DNA of 52,364 nt, taken from contig DASRMR010000040.1 of NCBI GenBank assembly GCA_035647815.1, forward strand, positions 1 through 52,364, given 5' to 3'. Origin of the DNA: JAAYRQ01 sp035647815. GTDB lineage: Bacteria; Bacillota; Syntrophomonadia; Syntrophomonadales; Syntrophomonadaceae. Numbering within the stretch: position 1 is the stretch's first letter; each line of letters begins with the position of its first letter. Under the pieces are notes generated by a model. That model ran no database searches. It had not been told where the DNA came from and worked only from the letters and a program-made list of their open reading frames with translations. A program made the translations under genes and the position numbers. Below are positions 8,620-16,530 of this stretch, one piece after another.

Positions 8620-9156
8620 CTACCTAAATAATAAATTACAAATATACACAGCAGCTAGAAAGCCAGTAATATCTGCCGTCAGTCCAGTTGCAAGAGAATA
8701 TTTATATTTCTTCACTCCTACCGCACCAAAATAAACTGTAAGCACAAAAAAAGTAGTATCAGTAGTGCCTTGCATAACAGAGGCCAGCCTGCCAATAAAT
8801 GAATCTGGTCCATATACTCGCATAAGTTCAGTAGCTAAGCCTAAAACCCCACTTCCTGACAATGGACGCATCATAGCTAAAGGCAATACCTCAGCAGGAG
8901 CACCTATTCGCGAAGTTATAGGAGCTAAAAAGTGAATTAAATAATCCATGGCTCCTGAAGCACGAAAAACAGATATGGCCACCATCATTCCAACTAAAAA
9001 AGGAATAATCTTTACTGCAGTTGTAAAACCTTCTTCTGCACCTTCGACGAAACTTTCGTAAACAGGAACTTTCTTTATAAATCCATAGACTGGAATAATT
9101 AATAATAATAAAGGAATTGCCCAACTAGAGACAACATTTAATAATGTTAATAACAT
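8620..9156 (-). CDS. spmB: spore maturation protein B
   Basis: 178 residues, very hydrophobic, with about four or five membrane helices and a nucleoside-recognition (Gate) domain: IIPFLVGMMVAISVFRASGA and MMRPLSGSGVLGLATELM, then MQGTTDTTFFVLTVYFGAVG. SpmA and SpmB are needed for spore core dehydration in Bacillus and Clostridium. The ATG at 9156 directly abuts the spmA stop codon, and GGAGG lies within the end of spmA, so translation is probably coupled. It shows that the organism has an endospore programme, although no sigma-specific promoter was identified. Confidence 0.95.
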   Translation of the reverse strand: MLLTLLNVVSSWAIPLLLLIIPVYGFIKKVPVYESFVEGAEEGFTTAVKIIPFLVGMMVAISVFRASGAMDYLIHFLAPITSRIGAPAEVLPLAMMRPLSGSGVLGLATELMRVYGPDSFIGRLASVMQGTTDTTFFVLTVYFGAVGVKKYKYSLATGLTADITGFLAAVYICNLLFR

Positions 9157-9750
9157 TTATTTAGATTTCCTCCAACGACTACGGGTTCTAAACCAATAAT
9201 CTAGAGATACCGCGATTATCATGGCAATTGCAGTCGCAAATATACATGGTCCTACTATTTCCGTAGGATTAGAGGAACCAAAAGATACTCTAACCCCAAT
9301 AATAGTAGCTGGAATAAGGGTTATACAAGAAGTATTTAAAGCTAAAAATGTACACATCGCTGGCGAGGCCTCTGTAGAACCATTATTTAGTTTCTGTAAT
9401 TCCTGCATAGCCTTCATCCCAAAAGGTGTAGCAGCATTACCTAGCCCGAGCATATTAGCACTTAGATTTAAAATTATAGCACCCATAGCAGGGTGTTCCG
9501 CTGGAACGCTAGGAAATAATTTAATAGTAATTGGTCTCATTAGACGAGCTAAGCCTTTCACAAGACCCCCATGTTCCGCAATTTTCATTATCCCTAACCA
9601 TAAGGCCATAATACCAACTAAATCAAAACATACTTCCACTGCTCCCTTTGCTGATCCTAGGGCGGCTTCGGTAACTACATCAATATTTCCATTAAAAGCA
9701 GCTACAATAATTCCAGATGCGAGCAGTAAAAGCCATACAGCATTTAACAA
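9157..9750 (-). CDS. spmA: spore maturation protein A
   Basis: 197 residues, multi-pass membrane protein of the nucleoside-recognition family. Conserved segments include VCFDLVGIMALWLGIMKIAE, ANMLGLGNAATPFGMKAM and NTSCITLIPATIIGVRVSFG. Works with SpmB in spore dehydration and heat resistance. It begins with a TTG at 9750, seven bases after AGGGGG, and ends in a basic tail (RTRSRWRKSK). It forms an operon with spmB and is about 150 bp downstream of the ytfJ-type gene, from which a hairpin separates it. Confidence 0.95.
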   Translation of the reverse strand: MLNAVWLLLLASGIIVAAFNGNIDVVTEAALGSAKGAVEVCFDLVGIMALWLGIMKIAEHGGLVKGLARLMRPITIKLFPSVPAEHPAMGAIILNLSANMLGLGNAATPFGMKAMQELQKLNNGSTEASPAMCTFLALNTSCITLIPATIIGVRVSFGSSNPTEIVGPCIFATAIAMIIAVSLDYWFRTRSRWRKSK

Positions 9751-9812
9751 AATAATTCCCCCTAGTTTATTTATCTTCTAGCAGAATATGAAAATAAGCA
9801 GAAAAATAGAAC

Positions 9813-9832
9813 AGTCCCCGATATCGGGGACT
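9813..9832 (-). terminator. palindromic terminator after ytfJ
   Basis: A 20-bp perfect palindrome AGTCCCCGATATCGGGGACT between ytfJ and spmA. On the minus strand a TTCTATTTTT stretch follows. Partial read-through into spmAB is possible. Confidence 0.65.
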
Positions 9833-9903
9833 ATATATTTCTAAATGCATTATATTAATCTACTAAATAGCACATTTTTTTTATACTAGGTGAAAATATC
9901 TAA

Positions 9904-10308
9904 TTACATGCGAGTAGAATTACCTTTTTTGGATAAAACATTTTCTATTTTATCCATTATCTGGGGTGCTATGTCAACAATTCTTTCTGCTAATTGATTT
10001 CCCGTAACCGAGATTAGCCTTACATCATTCATTCGTACTACTAAAAAACCAACTGGCTTCACTGAAACACCTGCACCACTTCCCCCCGCAAACGGCATCT
10101 CCTTCCCACCTTTAAGTTCATATTCCCCACCACCAGCTGCAAAGCCACATCCTACTTGGGAAATAGGAATAATAACTGTTCCATCATTAGTTTCTACTGC
10201 ATCACCTACTACGGTGTTAACATCTACCATTTCTTTAATACTAGACATTGCTGTTCTCATCAGGCCTTCAATAGGATGCTCTGCTTGTTGCTGTTGTCCT
10301 GCTTCCAT
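9904..10308 (-). CDS. ytfJ: sporulation protein of the YtfJ/GerW family
   Basis: 134 residues. The core reads TAMSSIKEMVDVNTVVGDAV, then TIIPISQVGCGFAAGGGEY and a glycine-rich FAGGSGAGVSVKPVGFLVV, as in YtfJ. In B. subtilis the homologue (GerW) is made in the forespore and affects germination by L-alanine-type germinants. The start is ATG 10308, eight bases after a run of five G. The first 41 bases overlap the end of the DUF2953 gene in another frame, the same gene pair order (ytfI-ytfJ) as in Bacillus. Confidence 0.9.
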   Translation of the reverse strand: MEAGQQQQAEHPIEGLMRTAMSSIKEMVDVNTVVGDAVETNDGTVIIPISQVGCGFAAGGGEYELKGGKEMPFAGGSGAGVSVKPVGFLVVRMNDVRLISVTGNQLAERIVDIAPQIMDKIENVLSKKGNSTRM

Positions 10309-10909
10309 TACAATACCCCCAAACTTTCGCAAAAAATATCGAGATACTTATAAACATAATATGTACTATTCGAATTCTTAATATGCAAGTAAATTCACTA
10401 TTTATTACACTACTTGTAGTATTTGCAAAATTAGGATTAACTTCAATCTGAAACTTATTAAGTTTGCAAATACTACTTAAAATTGATAAAAAAGTTCCTT
10501 TGAATGCCCATAAAACACCCGAATATAGGCCAGTTTTAGCCGCATCCTCAAAAGCAATAGTACTAACCCAAACCAAATCATCAACTTGGGAATGCTGGAG
10601 ATAATAATAGAAGTCGTTGATATCTTTTTGGATACTAGCAAGTCTTTTTACATAATCTTTTATTATCTGCCGCCCTCTAGTTTCTTTATCGGAATTATCA
10701 TTAATATAGGAATTTAACATAAGCAAAAAAGGATCCAAATCAACAAGATACTCTTGCTCTACTTGCTTATTAACTATCTTAAAATATAATTTCATCTTTA
10801 ATTTATCATCAACAGTTATAACTTCTATTTCTAATTTTATTCTAATGTGAACCGCTAAAATAATAACTAGAATTAATAGCAAAGAGCTAAATATATAAAG
10901 CCAAATCAT
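10268..10909 (-). CDS. DUF2953 (YtfI-like) membrane-anchored protein
   Basis: 213 residues. One strong N-terminal membrane segment (IWLYIFSSLLLILVIILAVH) is followed by an alpha/beta region with IKLEIEVITVDDKLKMKLYF. This matches the DUF2953 proteins that precede ytfJ in spore formers; the function is unknown. The ATG at 10909 has GGGAG four to seven bases upstream. The C-terminus is extended across the ytfJ start by 41 bases, giving a basic tail (WGYCNGSRTTATSRASY) that may be an artefact of the late stop. Confidence 0.75.
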   Translation of the reverse strand: MIWLYIFSSLLLILVIILAVHIRIKLEIEVITVDDKLKMKLYFKIVNKQVEQEYLVDLDPFLLMLNSYINDNSDKETRGRQIIKDYVKRLASIQKDINDFYYYLQHSQVDDLVWVSTIAFEDAAKTGLYSGVLWAFKGTFLSILSSICKLNKFQIEVNPNFANTTSSVINSEFTCILRIRIVHIMFISISIFFAKVWGYCNGSRTTATSRASY

Positions 10910-10989
10910 TTTGCACTCCCGCTTTTTCCATATTATTCCCGATAGTGGGGTTATTATTCATGGTGGGGGGGAATTCAACACGGATTAGG

Positions 10990-11016
10990 CAACCGCGGGG
11001 ACTGAACCCGTGGCTA
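10990..11016. repeat. dispersed hairpin repeat, copy 1
   Basis: A 27-bp element starting CAACCGCGGGGACTG and ending CCCGTGGCTA; its two GC-rich arms can pair around the central ACTGA. Near-identical copies lie at 49267 and 50157. The terminal CTA supplies the TAG stop of the DUF1992 gene. It is preceded by GGGGGGGAATTCAACACGGA, which resembles the outer end of the element at 16.15 kb. Confidence 0.7.
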
Positions 11017-11574
11017 ATTGTCTTTACTATTTTCTTCGATTATTTGCTCAATCTGGGTAATTATCTTATACATCATATCATTTACTACCAAATTAGCCCG
11101 AGCTTCTCTGTAAGTAGGACAATGGATATTATAGTCCTTTATCAATAGGGCTATTTTTTCAAGATGTAATCTAGTTTCATAATAGAAAGAAGATTTTCTC
11201 TTTTTAAATCTTTTTTTGGCTGGATTAGCATGTCTTTCTTGAACAAAAATACGTGTATATCTACTAAATAGATCTACTTCTTTATCTAATTTGTCTAATT
11301 GGAAATCTATTTCTTTACCTAATTCAATCCAATAAGGAGCAAAATCGTTGTTTTTCAGAATTTTAAAAGCCATTCTTAATTCTGGGGGTTCAAAGGGGTT
11401 TTCATGTAAATCAAGAGGTTTTCCTTTTCCGGGTAGATTGTCAAAATCCCCTCTTTTAAAAGCTTTCTGGATTTGGTCTTCTACTAGATCTTGGGTACTA
11501 CTCATATACCTAGCTAATTTGCGAGATTTTTGAGCAGCAATCATTACCTGTTCTTCAATTGGCTTTTCCTCCAT
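11014..11574 (-). CDS. DUF1992 (DnaJ homologue subfamily C member 28-like) protein
   Basis: 186 residues. The conserved DUF1992 signature is clear: VEDQIQKAFKRGDFDNLPGKGKPL is the family block (given here as key residues E, D, GDFDNLPGKGKPL), followed by LRMAFKILKNNDFAPYWIEL. The rest is charged helix, with a basic KKRFKKRKS patch. The family is related to a conserved domain of DNAJC28; the bacterial function is unknown. The ATG at 11574 follows GAGGTGA and lies inside the end of scpB (20-bp overlap). The stop codon lies in a dispersed repeat, so the last residues may have been altered by the repeat insertion. Confidence 0.8.
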   Translation of the reverse strand: MEEKPIEEQVMIAAQKSRKLARYMSSTQDLVEDQIQKAFKRGDFDNLPGKGKPLDLHENPFEPPELRMAFKILKNNDFAPYWIELGKEIDFQLDKLDKEVDLFSRYTRIFVQERHANPAKKRFKKRKSSFYYETRLHLEKIALLIKDYNIHCPTYREARANLVVNDMMYKIITQIEQIIEENSKDN

Positions 11575-12088
11575 GAGTAATCACCTCTAAATCTGGTAAA
11601 TCTTCCAGACCACCTATACCAAATAATTTTAGAAATTCGCTGGTAGTCTCATACAACATAGGTTTTCCTACTACAGGCTTATGTCCCACCTCTTTTATTA
11701 GTCCTCTTTCTAATAAATTAAACACAATCCTTTCAGATCTAACCCCTCTAATCGCTTCTATATCTAATCTAGTTACAGGCTGTTGGTAAGCGATTATAGC
11801 TAAAGTTTCCATAGCAGCCGGTGATAAGCGTTGCTTAACAGTTTTACTCATATTAGTTAGTATATCCGCATAATCTGGAGAACTGCACATCATATAACTA
11901 TGGTCAACAGCTACTATTTGAATACCTCTTTGAGCTTCATTATATTCGCTGATTAGTTCTCTTAATATTTCATATAATTCAAAAAGTGGTACCCCGAGAA
12001 TCTCAACTAATTCATCTGCAGGAACCAGTTCAGAACGGACAAATAAAATTGCTTCGATAGCCCCTTTAATTTCTGTTCTCATCATCAT
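11555..12088 (-). CDS. scpB: segregation and condensation protein B
   Basis: 177 residues. Two winged-helix domains of the Smc-ScpAB complex: IKGAIEAILFVRSELVPADEL at the start (first 20 residues shown in the family), LSPAAMETLAIIAYQQPVTR and IEAIRGVRSERIVFNLLERG. ScpB dimers bind ScpA and help load SMC on chromosomes. Three successive ATG codons (12088, 12085, 12082) follow GGTGATTGACAT; the first is reported and the exact choice is uncertain. The start is four bases from the scpA stop, so the two are translationally linked. Confidence 0.95.
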   Translation of the reverse strand: MMMRTEIKGAIEAILFVRSELVPADELVEILGVPLFELYEILRELISEYNEAQRGIQIVAVDHSYMMCSSPDYADILTNMSKTVKQRLSPAAMETLAIIAYQQPVTRLDIEAIRGVRSERIVFNLLERGLIKEVGHKPVVGKPMLYETTSEFLKLFGIGGLEDLPDLEVITHGGKAN

Positions 12089-12091
12089 ATG

Positions 12092-12805
12092 TCAATCACC
12101 TATATGTTTTATTATTATTAAATCAGTTATCTCTTTTTGGATTACAGTTACCTTTTGTAGTCTAATTAACTCTAGTAAAGCTAAAAAATATACTAAAGCC
12201 TCACGCTTACTTTTAGCTCTACTGAAAACATCTTGAAAAACTAGACTTACTGGTTCATTATACAAAAGTTCTAATAATTCCTGCATTTTATCAGTTATAC
12301 TAATATCCCCAGTCGGTATATCATAACTGATCTCTTGATTTGATAACTTATTTAACATATTTTGATAAGTTCTCACTAATGATTTAATATCAGCTATTAA
12401 GACTTCGTTTATCTCCTGATTATAAACATGATTTCTAAAAAATACTTTTTGCTCATCTTTTATTTGTATGGTAGCTAAGTACTTAGCTACTTCTTTGAAT
12501 TTTCTATATTCTATTAGTCTTTGCACTAATTCTTCACGCGGATCTGATTCAATATCTTCTTCATCTTCGAATACATGTTTAGGTAATAACATCCTCGACT
12601 TTAAGCTTAATAAATAAGAGGCTAAAACTAAAAACCCACCTAGTTGGTCTAAGTTTATCTTCCCTGATTCATCCAAGCTTTCAATATATTGATCAGTTAT
12701 TTCTGCTATAGGGATATCATATATATCTACCTCATTTTTATCTATTAAGTATAGGAGAAGGTCAAGGGGGCCATGAAAAGCCTCCAAATCTACCATATAT
12801 TTCAT
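12092..12805 (-). CDS. scpA: segregation and condensation protein A
   Basis: 237 residues, a kleisin that bridges SMC heads. The N-terminal motif FHGPLDLLLYLIDKNEVDIY and then ITDQYIESL, FLVLASYLLSLKSRMLLP are diagnostic, and the C-terminal winged helix follows (YFLALLELIRLQKV). The start is ATG 12805 after AAAGGAGG; the longer in-frame form to 12856 would run through this site and overlap the protease gene. It forms an operon with scpB, DUF1992 and, upstream, the M50 protease and the CCA fusion gene. Confidence 0.96.
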   Translation of the reverse strand: MKYMVDLEAFHGPLDLLLYLIDKNEVDIYDIPIAEITDQYIESLDESGKINLDQLGGFLVLASYLLSLKSRMLLPKHVFEDEEDIESDPREELVQRLIEYRKFKEVAKYLATIQIKDEQKVFFRNHVYNQEINEVLIADIKSLVRTYQNMLNKLSNQEISYDIPTGDISITDKMQELLELLYNEPVSLVFQDVFSRAKSKREALVYFLALLELIRLQKVTVIQKEITDLIIIKHIGD

Positions 12806-12827
12806 AACCGGCTCCTCCTTTATCTTA

Positions 12828-13448
12828 TTAGAAAAATATAAAATATAAGAACCCATATAAGGCGTTCACTAAAGGGAATAACACTTTGGATATTACTCCA
12901 GTGAAAATAAGAAGTATGAGTATAAGTGGGCCGTACTGCTCTAAAGAATATAGTACATTAGCACCCGAATCTGGTAATAAACCTGCTAAAACTTTAGATC
13001 CATCTAAGGGAGGTACAGGTAGTAAATTAAAAACAGCTAATATCAAGTTAATTTGCACTAATGGTTGTATTAATCTTACTGCCATAACCGCACTTTCACT
13101 ATATAAATAAGGACTAAGTAGTTTCAACATAATCATACCTAATATCGCCAGAATAATGTTCATAGCCGGACCTGCTAAGGATACTAACATCATCCCTTTT
13201 TTAACCCCAGTATTTTTAAAGTTATAAGGGTTTACTTGAACAGGCTTTGCCCAACCAAATTTAAAAATAATTAACATTATAAAACCTACCCAATCAATAT
13301 GTGGCAGTGGATTTAAAGTGAGACGACCTTGATGGTAAGAAGTATCATCTCCTAATTTATTTGCTACATAAGCATGTGCAAACTCATGGAATGTCAATGC
13401 TATAAGAATAGCTGGCAACCATATAAATATATCAATTATTGCTGACAT
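12828..13448 (-). CDS. site-2 protease family membrane protein (peptidase M50, YwhC type)
   Basis: 206 residues, about five membrane segments. The zinc motif HEFAHAYVANKLGD is in the first helix and the third ligand motif NLLPVPPLDGSKVL is in a later one, both as in M50B intramembrane proteases. No PDZ domain. The substrate is unknown; relatives sit beside scpAB in many Firmicutes. The ATG at 13448 follows AAGGAG and overlaps the end of the upstream gene by 17 bp. It ends 22 bp before scpA. Confidence 0.92.
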   Translation of the reverse strand: MSAIIDIFIWLPAILIALTFHEFAHAYVANKLGDDTSYHQGRLTLNPLPHIDWVGFIMLIIFKFGWAKPVQVNPYNFKNTGVKKGMMLVSLAGPAMNIILAILGMIMLKLLSPYLYSESAVMAVRLIQPLVQINLILAVFNLLPVPPLDGSKVLAGLLPDSGANVLYSLEQYGPLILILLIFTGVISKVLFPLVNALYGFLYFIFF

Positions 13449-16065
13449 GATTATTCTCCTTCACCCAAGTTAGAACCATATTTACTTCATCATCTTTGCT
13501 GAATATTTCACCATTTAATTTGTTTTGATAAATCATATCTAACAATTCACTATAAATAGGACCTTGTTTTATGCCTAAAGCTTTTAAATCATGTCCATTA
13601 ATTTCAATTTTCACCTTTTCTTTTGCATCGAGATAAGTAACTACATTTTCCCAAGTTTCTTCATTGCTAATACAAAGCAGTAAATAAATTAAAGCTTCTG
13701 TCTGTAAATTATAAAGCATTTTGTCAATATCACTGTTTTTAAGTTCTAGATTTTCTTCCAAAAACTCTACTATCTTTGGGATATTAAATAATTCTTTAAT
13801 AGCTAGTTCTGCATTTCTATCAAAATGATATCTTTCTATAATTTCATCTACCATAGTTTTAGGTAGCTGGGACAAAATAAGCATCATATACACAATCCAA
13901 ATTCGCATATCAGTTTTGTAGTATCTTTCCTTAAACCAAGCATCGATAACTGCTACACGTTTTAATCTATTCACATCAACTTCTTCTAACTTTACTTCAG
14001 GTAATATATATTGCCAAACCCCAATTTCATCCATTCTTTGCAATGCATAAATCGGGTTCTGTTCATCTAATATAAGAATAAGTTCTTGTAAAATACGCTT
14101 GTAAGATAACTCTCCTAATAAACGGCGCTCAATAGCATCTTTGGCAAAGCGTAAGGTATCTGGTTCAATAGTAAAACCATACCTAGTTTCAAATCGAATC
14201 GCTCGCATTATTCTAGTCGGATCTTCCACAAAAGAAAAATTATAAAGTACCCTTATAGAACGACTTTGAATATCCTTTTGACCACCAAAGATATCTAATA
14301 AATCACCAAACCAATCCGGATTAAGACAGATTGCTAAAGTATTAATCGTAAAATCGCGTCTATATAGATCTTCCCTTATAGAAGATTTCTCCACAGTAGG
14401 TAAAGCTGCTGGAAACTCATAATATTCAGTCCTAGCAGTAGCTACATCAACTTTAAAACCATCAGGTAATACTACCATGGCAGTATTAAAACGTTCATGG
14501 ATACGTACCTTGCCATCGAATCTATCAGCAAGGCGTCGTGCTAATTCCTCCCCATTATCTTCAGCAACAAAATCTATATCATAATTAGCTACATCGAGAA
14601 TTAGGTCTCGTACAAAACCACCTACACAATATACAGTAGTCCCCATTTCTTCAGCAATCTCACCAGTTATTCTTAATATATCAATAATATTTGCCGGCAG
14701 CCTTTTATTTATTAGATTTAAAAAATTATCTTGAATCATTAGGTCTGCTGAATATAATGTTTCATAATCATCAGGATAATCTTCACCATGAAAAGTCCTT
14801 AAAATATCAGTTCTCGATACTATACCTAGTAATTTTCCATCTTCCATTACTGGTAACCTACCTATGTCCTCTTCGATCATCAATCTTTGTATTTCTACTA
14901 CTGGAGTAGAAGCAAGAACAAAACGTACATCACTAGTCATAAAACCTTTAACTGGAGCGTGTCCTAAACCGTGTATTCTAGCCTTATCCACATCACGGCG
15001 TGAAATAATCCCTATCGTTTTCTGTCCATCTACTACAGGCATACCAGTATGTCCATAGCGAAGCATTATACTACCAGCTTCTTCCATGCTGACCGAGACT
15101 GGAATAGTTTTAACCGGGGATGACATTATATCTGCAGCTATTAAACCGGGATTAATTATATCTTCCATTATATTAATAATATCTGCAATTACTTCTTCCA
15201 TAGTCCTGTTTTTTACTACTGCTGAGGCAGCCTTATCGTGTCCTCGGCCTCCAAGAGTTTTTAATATATCATTAACTTTAATAGCATTACTGCGACTACG
15301 AGCTACTATATATATCTTACCATCCATTAGACTAACCGTGAAAATTGCATCACTATTTTCAACTTCAAATAAACGGTAAGTTACTATATCAAGACCAGAT
15401 ATAAATTCCGGAGTTTCTGAACTAGAAATTACTATATTAAAATTCTTTATATCATAATATTTAGCATTAGTTAATAAAACTTGTAACAGCTCTCTTTGCT
15501 CCACTGTAAAAGGGTGATCCATAAACTCTGATACTATTGCTAAATTAGCCCCTTTATCTATTAAATAGCTTACTGCTCTAGCATCACGGCCAGTTGTAGA
15601 GGGAAATTGCAAACTCCCTGTATCCTCATATATCCCTAAAGCAAAAATAGTAGCCTCAAATGTCGATATATCAATATCCCTTTCTATTATTATTTCAACC
15701 AGGATTGTAGTTGCTGCACCTAACATATGTATTTCTTTAAAAGTTGCTGTTACATCATCCGCAGAACTCGGATGATGATCATACACATGGCGTTCAATAT
15801 TAGGATTTAAAGCTAATTTTTTAAGCCTCGCTAAACGGTTAGCTGAAGCTGTATCAACTATTATCATTTTTTTAACCAAGTCTAGATTAATATCCTTAGG
15901 TGTCCTAATTAATAAAAGATCCTTATAAAGAGCCATGAACTTTTTAATATTTCTAGATACGGTACCTGAAAACACTTTAATAGCTCCTGGATATAATTTA
16001 TTAGCTGCCACCATAGAAGCTAAACCATCAAAATCTAATGCATTATGTGAAGTTATTATTTCCAT
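13432..16065 (-). CDS. DHH phosphoesterase - CBS pair - tRNA nucleotidyltransferase fusion
   Basis: 877 residues in one frame. Residues 1-300 form a DHH/DHHA1 unit: HNALDFDGLASM, MIIVDTAS, YDHHPSS, and later GGRGHDKAASA. Residues about 310-430 are two CBS domains. From about 460 there is a poly(A)-polymerase/CCA head (YCVGGFVRDLILDVANYDID, then RRDFTINTLAICLNPD and DPTRIMRAIRFETRYGF). The C-terminal enzymes of this family add CCA, or only A or CC, to tRNA 3' ends; which activity applies is not decidable here. The CBS pair implies adenylate-type ligand sensing. The start ATG follows GAGGTAAGATA. It is first in the operon leading to scpAB. Confidence 0.93.
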   Translation of the reverse strand: MEIITSHNALDFDGLASMVAANKLYPGAIKVFSGTVSRNIKKFMALYKDLLLIRTPKDINLDLVKKMIIVDTASANRLARLKKLALNPNIERHVYDHHPSSADDVTATFKEIHMLGAATTILVEIIIERDIDISTFEATIFALGIYEDTGSLQFPSTTGRDARAVSYLIDKGANLAIVSEFMDHPFTVEQRELLQVLLTNAKYYDIKNFNIVISSSETPEFISGLDIVTYRLFEVENSDAIFTVSLMDGKIYIVARSRSNAIKVNDILKTLGGRGHDKAASAVVKNRTMEEVIADIINIMEDIINPGLIAADIMSSPVKTIPVSVSMEEAGSIMLRYGHTGMPVVDGQKTIGIISRRDVDKARIHGLGHAPVKGFMTSDVRFVLASTPVVEIQRLMIEEDIGRLPVMEDGKLLGIVSRTDILRTFHGEDYPDDYETLYSADLMIQDNFLNLINKRLPANIIDILRITGEIAEEMGTTVYCVGGFVRDLILDVANYDIDFVAEDNGEELARRLADRFDGKVRIHERFNTAMVVLPDGFKVDVATARTEYYEFPAALPTVEKSSIREDLYRRDFTINTLAICLNPDWFGDLLDIFGGQKDIQSRSIRVLYNFSFVEDPTRIMRAIRFETRYGFTIEPDTLRFAKDAIERRLLGELSYKRILQELILILDEQNPIYALQRMDEIGVWQYILPEVKLEEVDVNRLKRVAVIDAWFKERYYKTDMRIWIVYMMLILSQLPKTMVDEIIERYHFDRNAELAIKELFNIPKIVEFLEENLELKNSDIDKMLYNLQTEALIYLLLCISNEETWENVVTYLDAKEKVKIEINGHDLKALGIKQGPIYSELLDMIYQNKLNGEIFSKDDEVNMVLTWVKENNHVSNN

Positions 16066-16155
16066 TATCTTACCTCGATCCCTCTCCGGTTATAGCGATT
16101 ATAGTGAATTATATCACACATATTTTATATATGGTATTAAGTGGGTTTATGCTGA

Positions 16156-16513
16156 GGGGGGGGAGTTAATTCAACACAGATTTACACGGATTATTTAGGA
16201 TTAACACGGATTCTTTTTTTGATTTGTATGACCTTCGGTCATTAATAATATATTAACAAAAGATATCGGCAACCTTAATAGTGAGCGACAGCGAACATCG
16301 GGAGTGCCCCAGGGTGCAACCTTAATAGTGAGCGACAGCGAACATCGGGAGTGCCCCAGGGTATGTTAAATATTCCATCTCACTAATTTAACTGCAAATT
16401 CCTGAATTTTCCCAAATCATAACCAACATCCAAAATGACCGAAGGTCATTCATGAAAAATAAAATCTGTGTTAATCATAATAAATCCGTGCAAATCCGTG
16501 TTAAAATCCCCCC
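16156..16513. repeat. non-coding element with about 80-bp imperfect terminal inverted repeats
   Basis: The left end (16156-16243) and the complement of the right end (16434-16513) both read G-run, then TTAA, CACAGATT or CACGGATT units, GATTAACAC, and finish in TGACCTTCGGTCATT, itself a small hairpin. Between them are two exact 47-bp tandem copies and about 70 bp of AT-rich sequence. No transposase frame is present, so it resembles a MITE-like or other repeated element. It fills the gap between the CCA fusion gene and lysA, and no other gene is visible in that gap. Related ends occur at 10.97 kb. Confidence 0.7.
16269..16362. repeat. two tandem 47-bp direct repeats
   Basis: Copies at 16269-16315 and 16316-16362 look identical base for base. 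Each begins GCAACCTTAATAGTGAGCGA and ends GTGCCCCAGGGT. They lie in the centre of the inverted-repeat element. With only two copies and no spacer it is not a CRISPR array. Confidence 0.9.
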
Positions 16514-16530
16514 GCGGAAGTCCGCGTGAA

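Noticed and set aside
9221..9781. Long plus-strand open frame opposite spmA
   Set aside because: It is the antisense shadow of a conserved membrane protein gene and has no independent support.
16269..16362. CRISPR-like direct repeats
   Set aside because: Two directly adjacent copies, no spacers, no cas genes.
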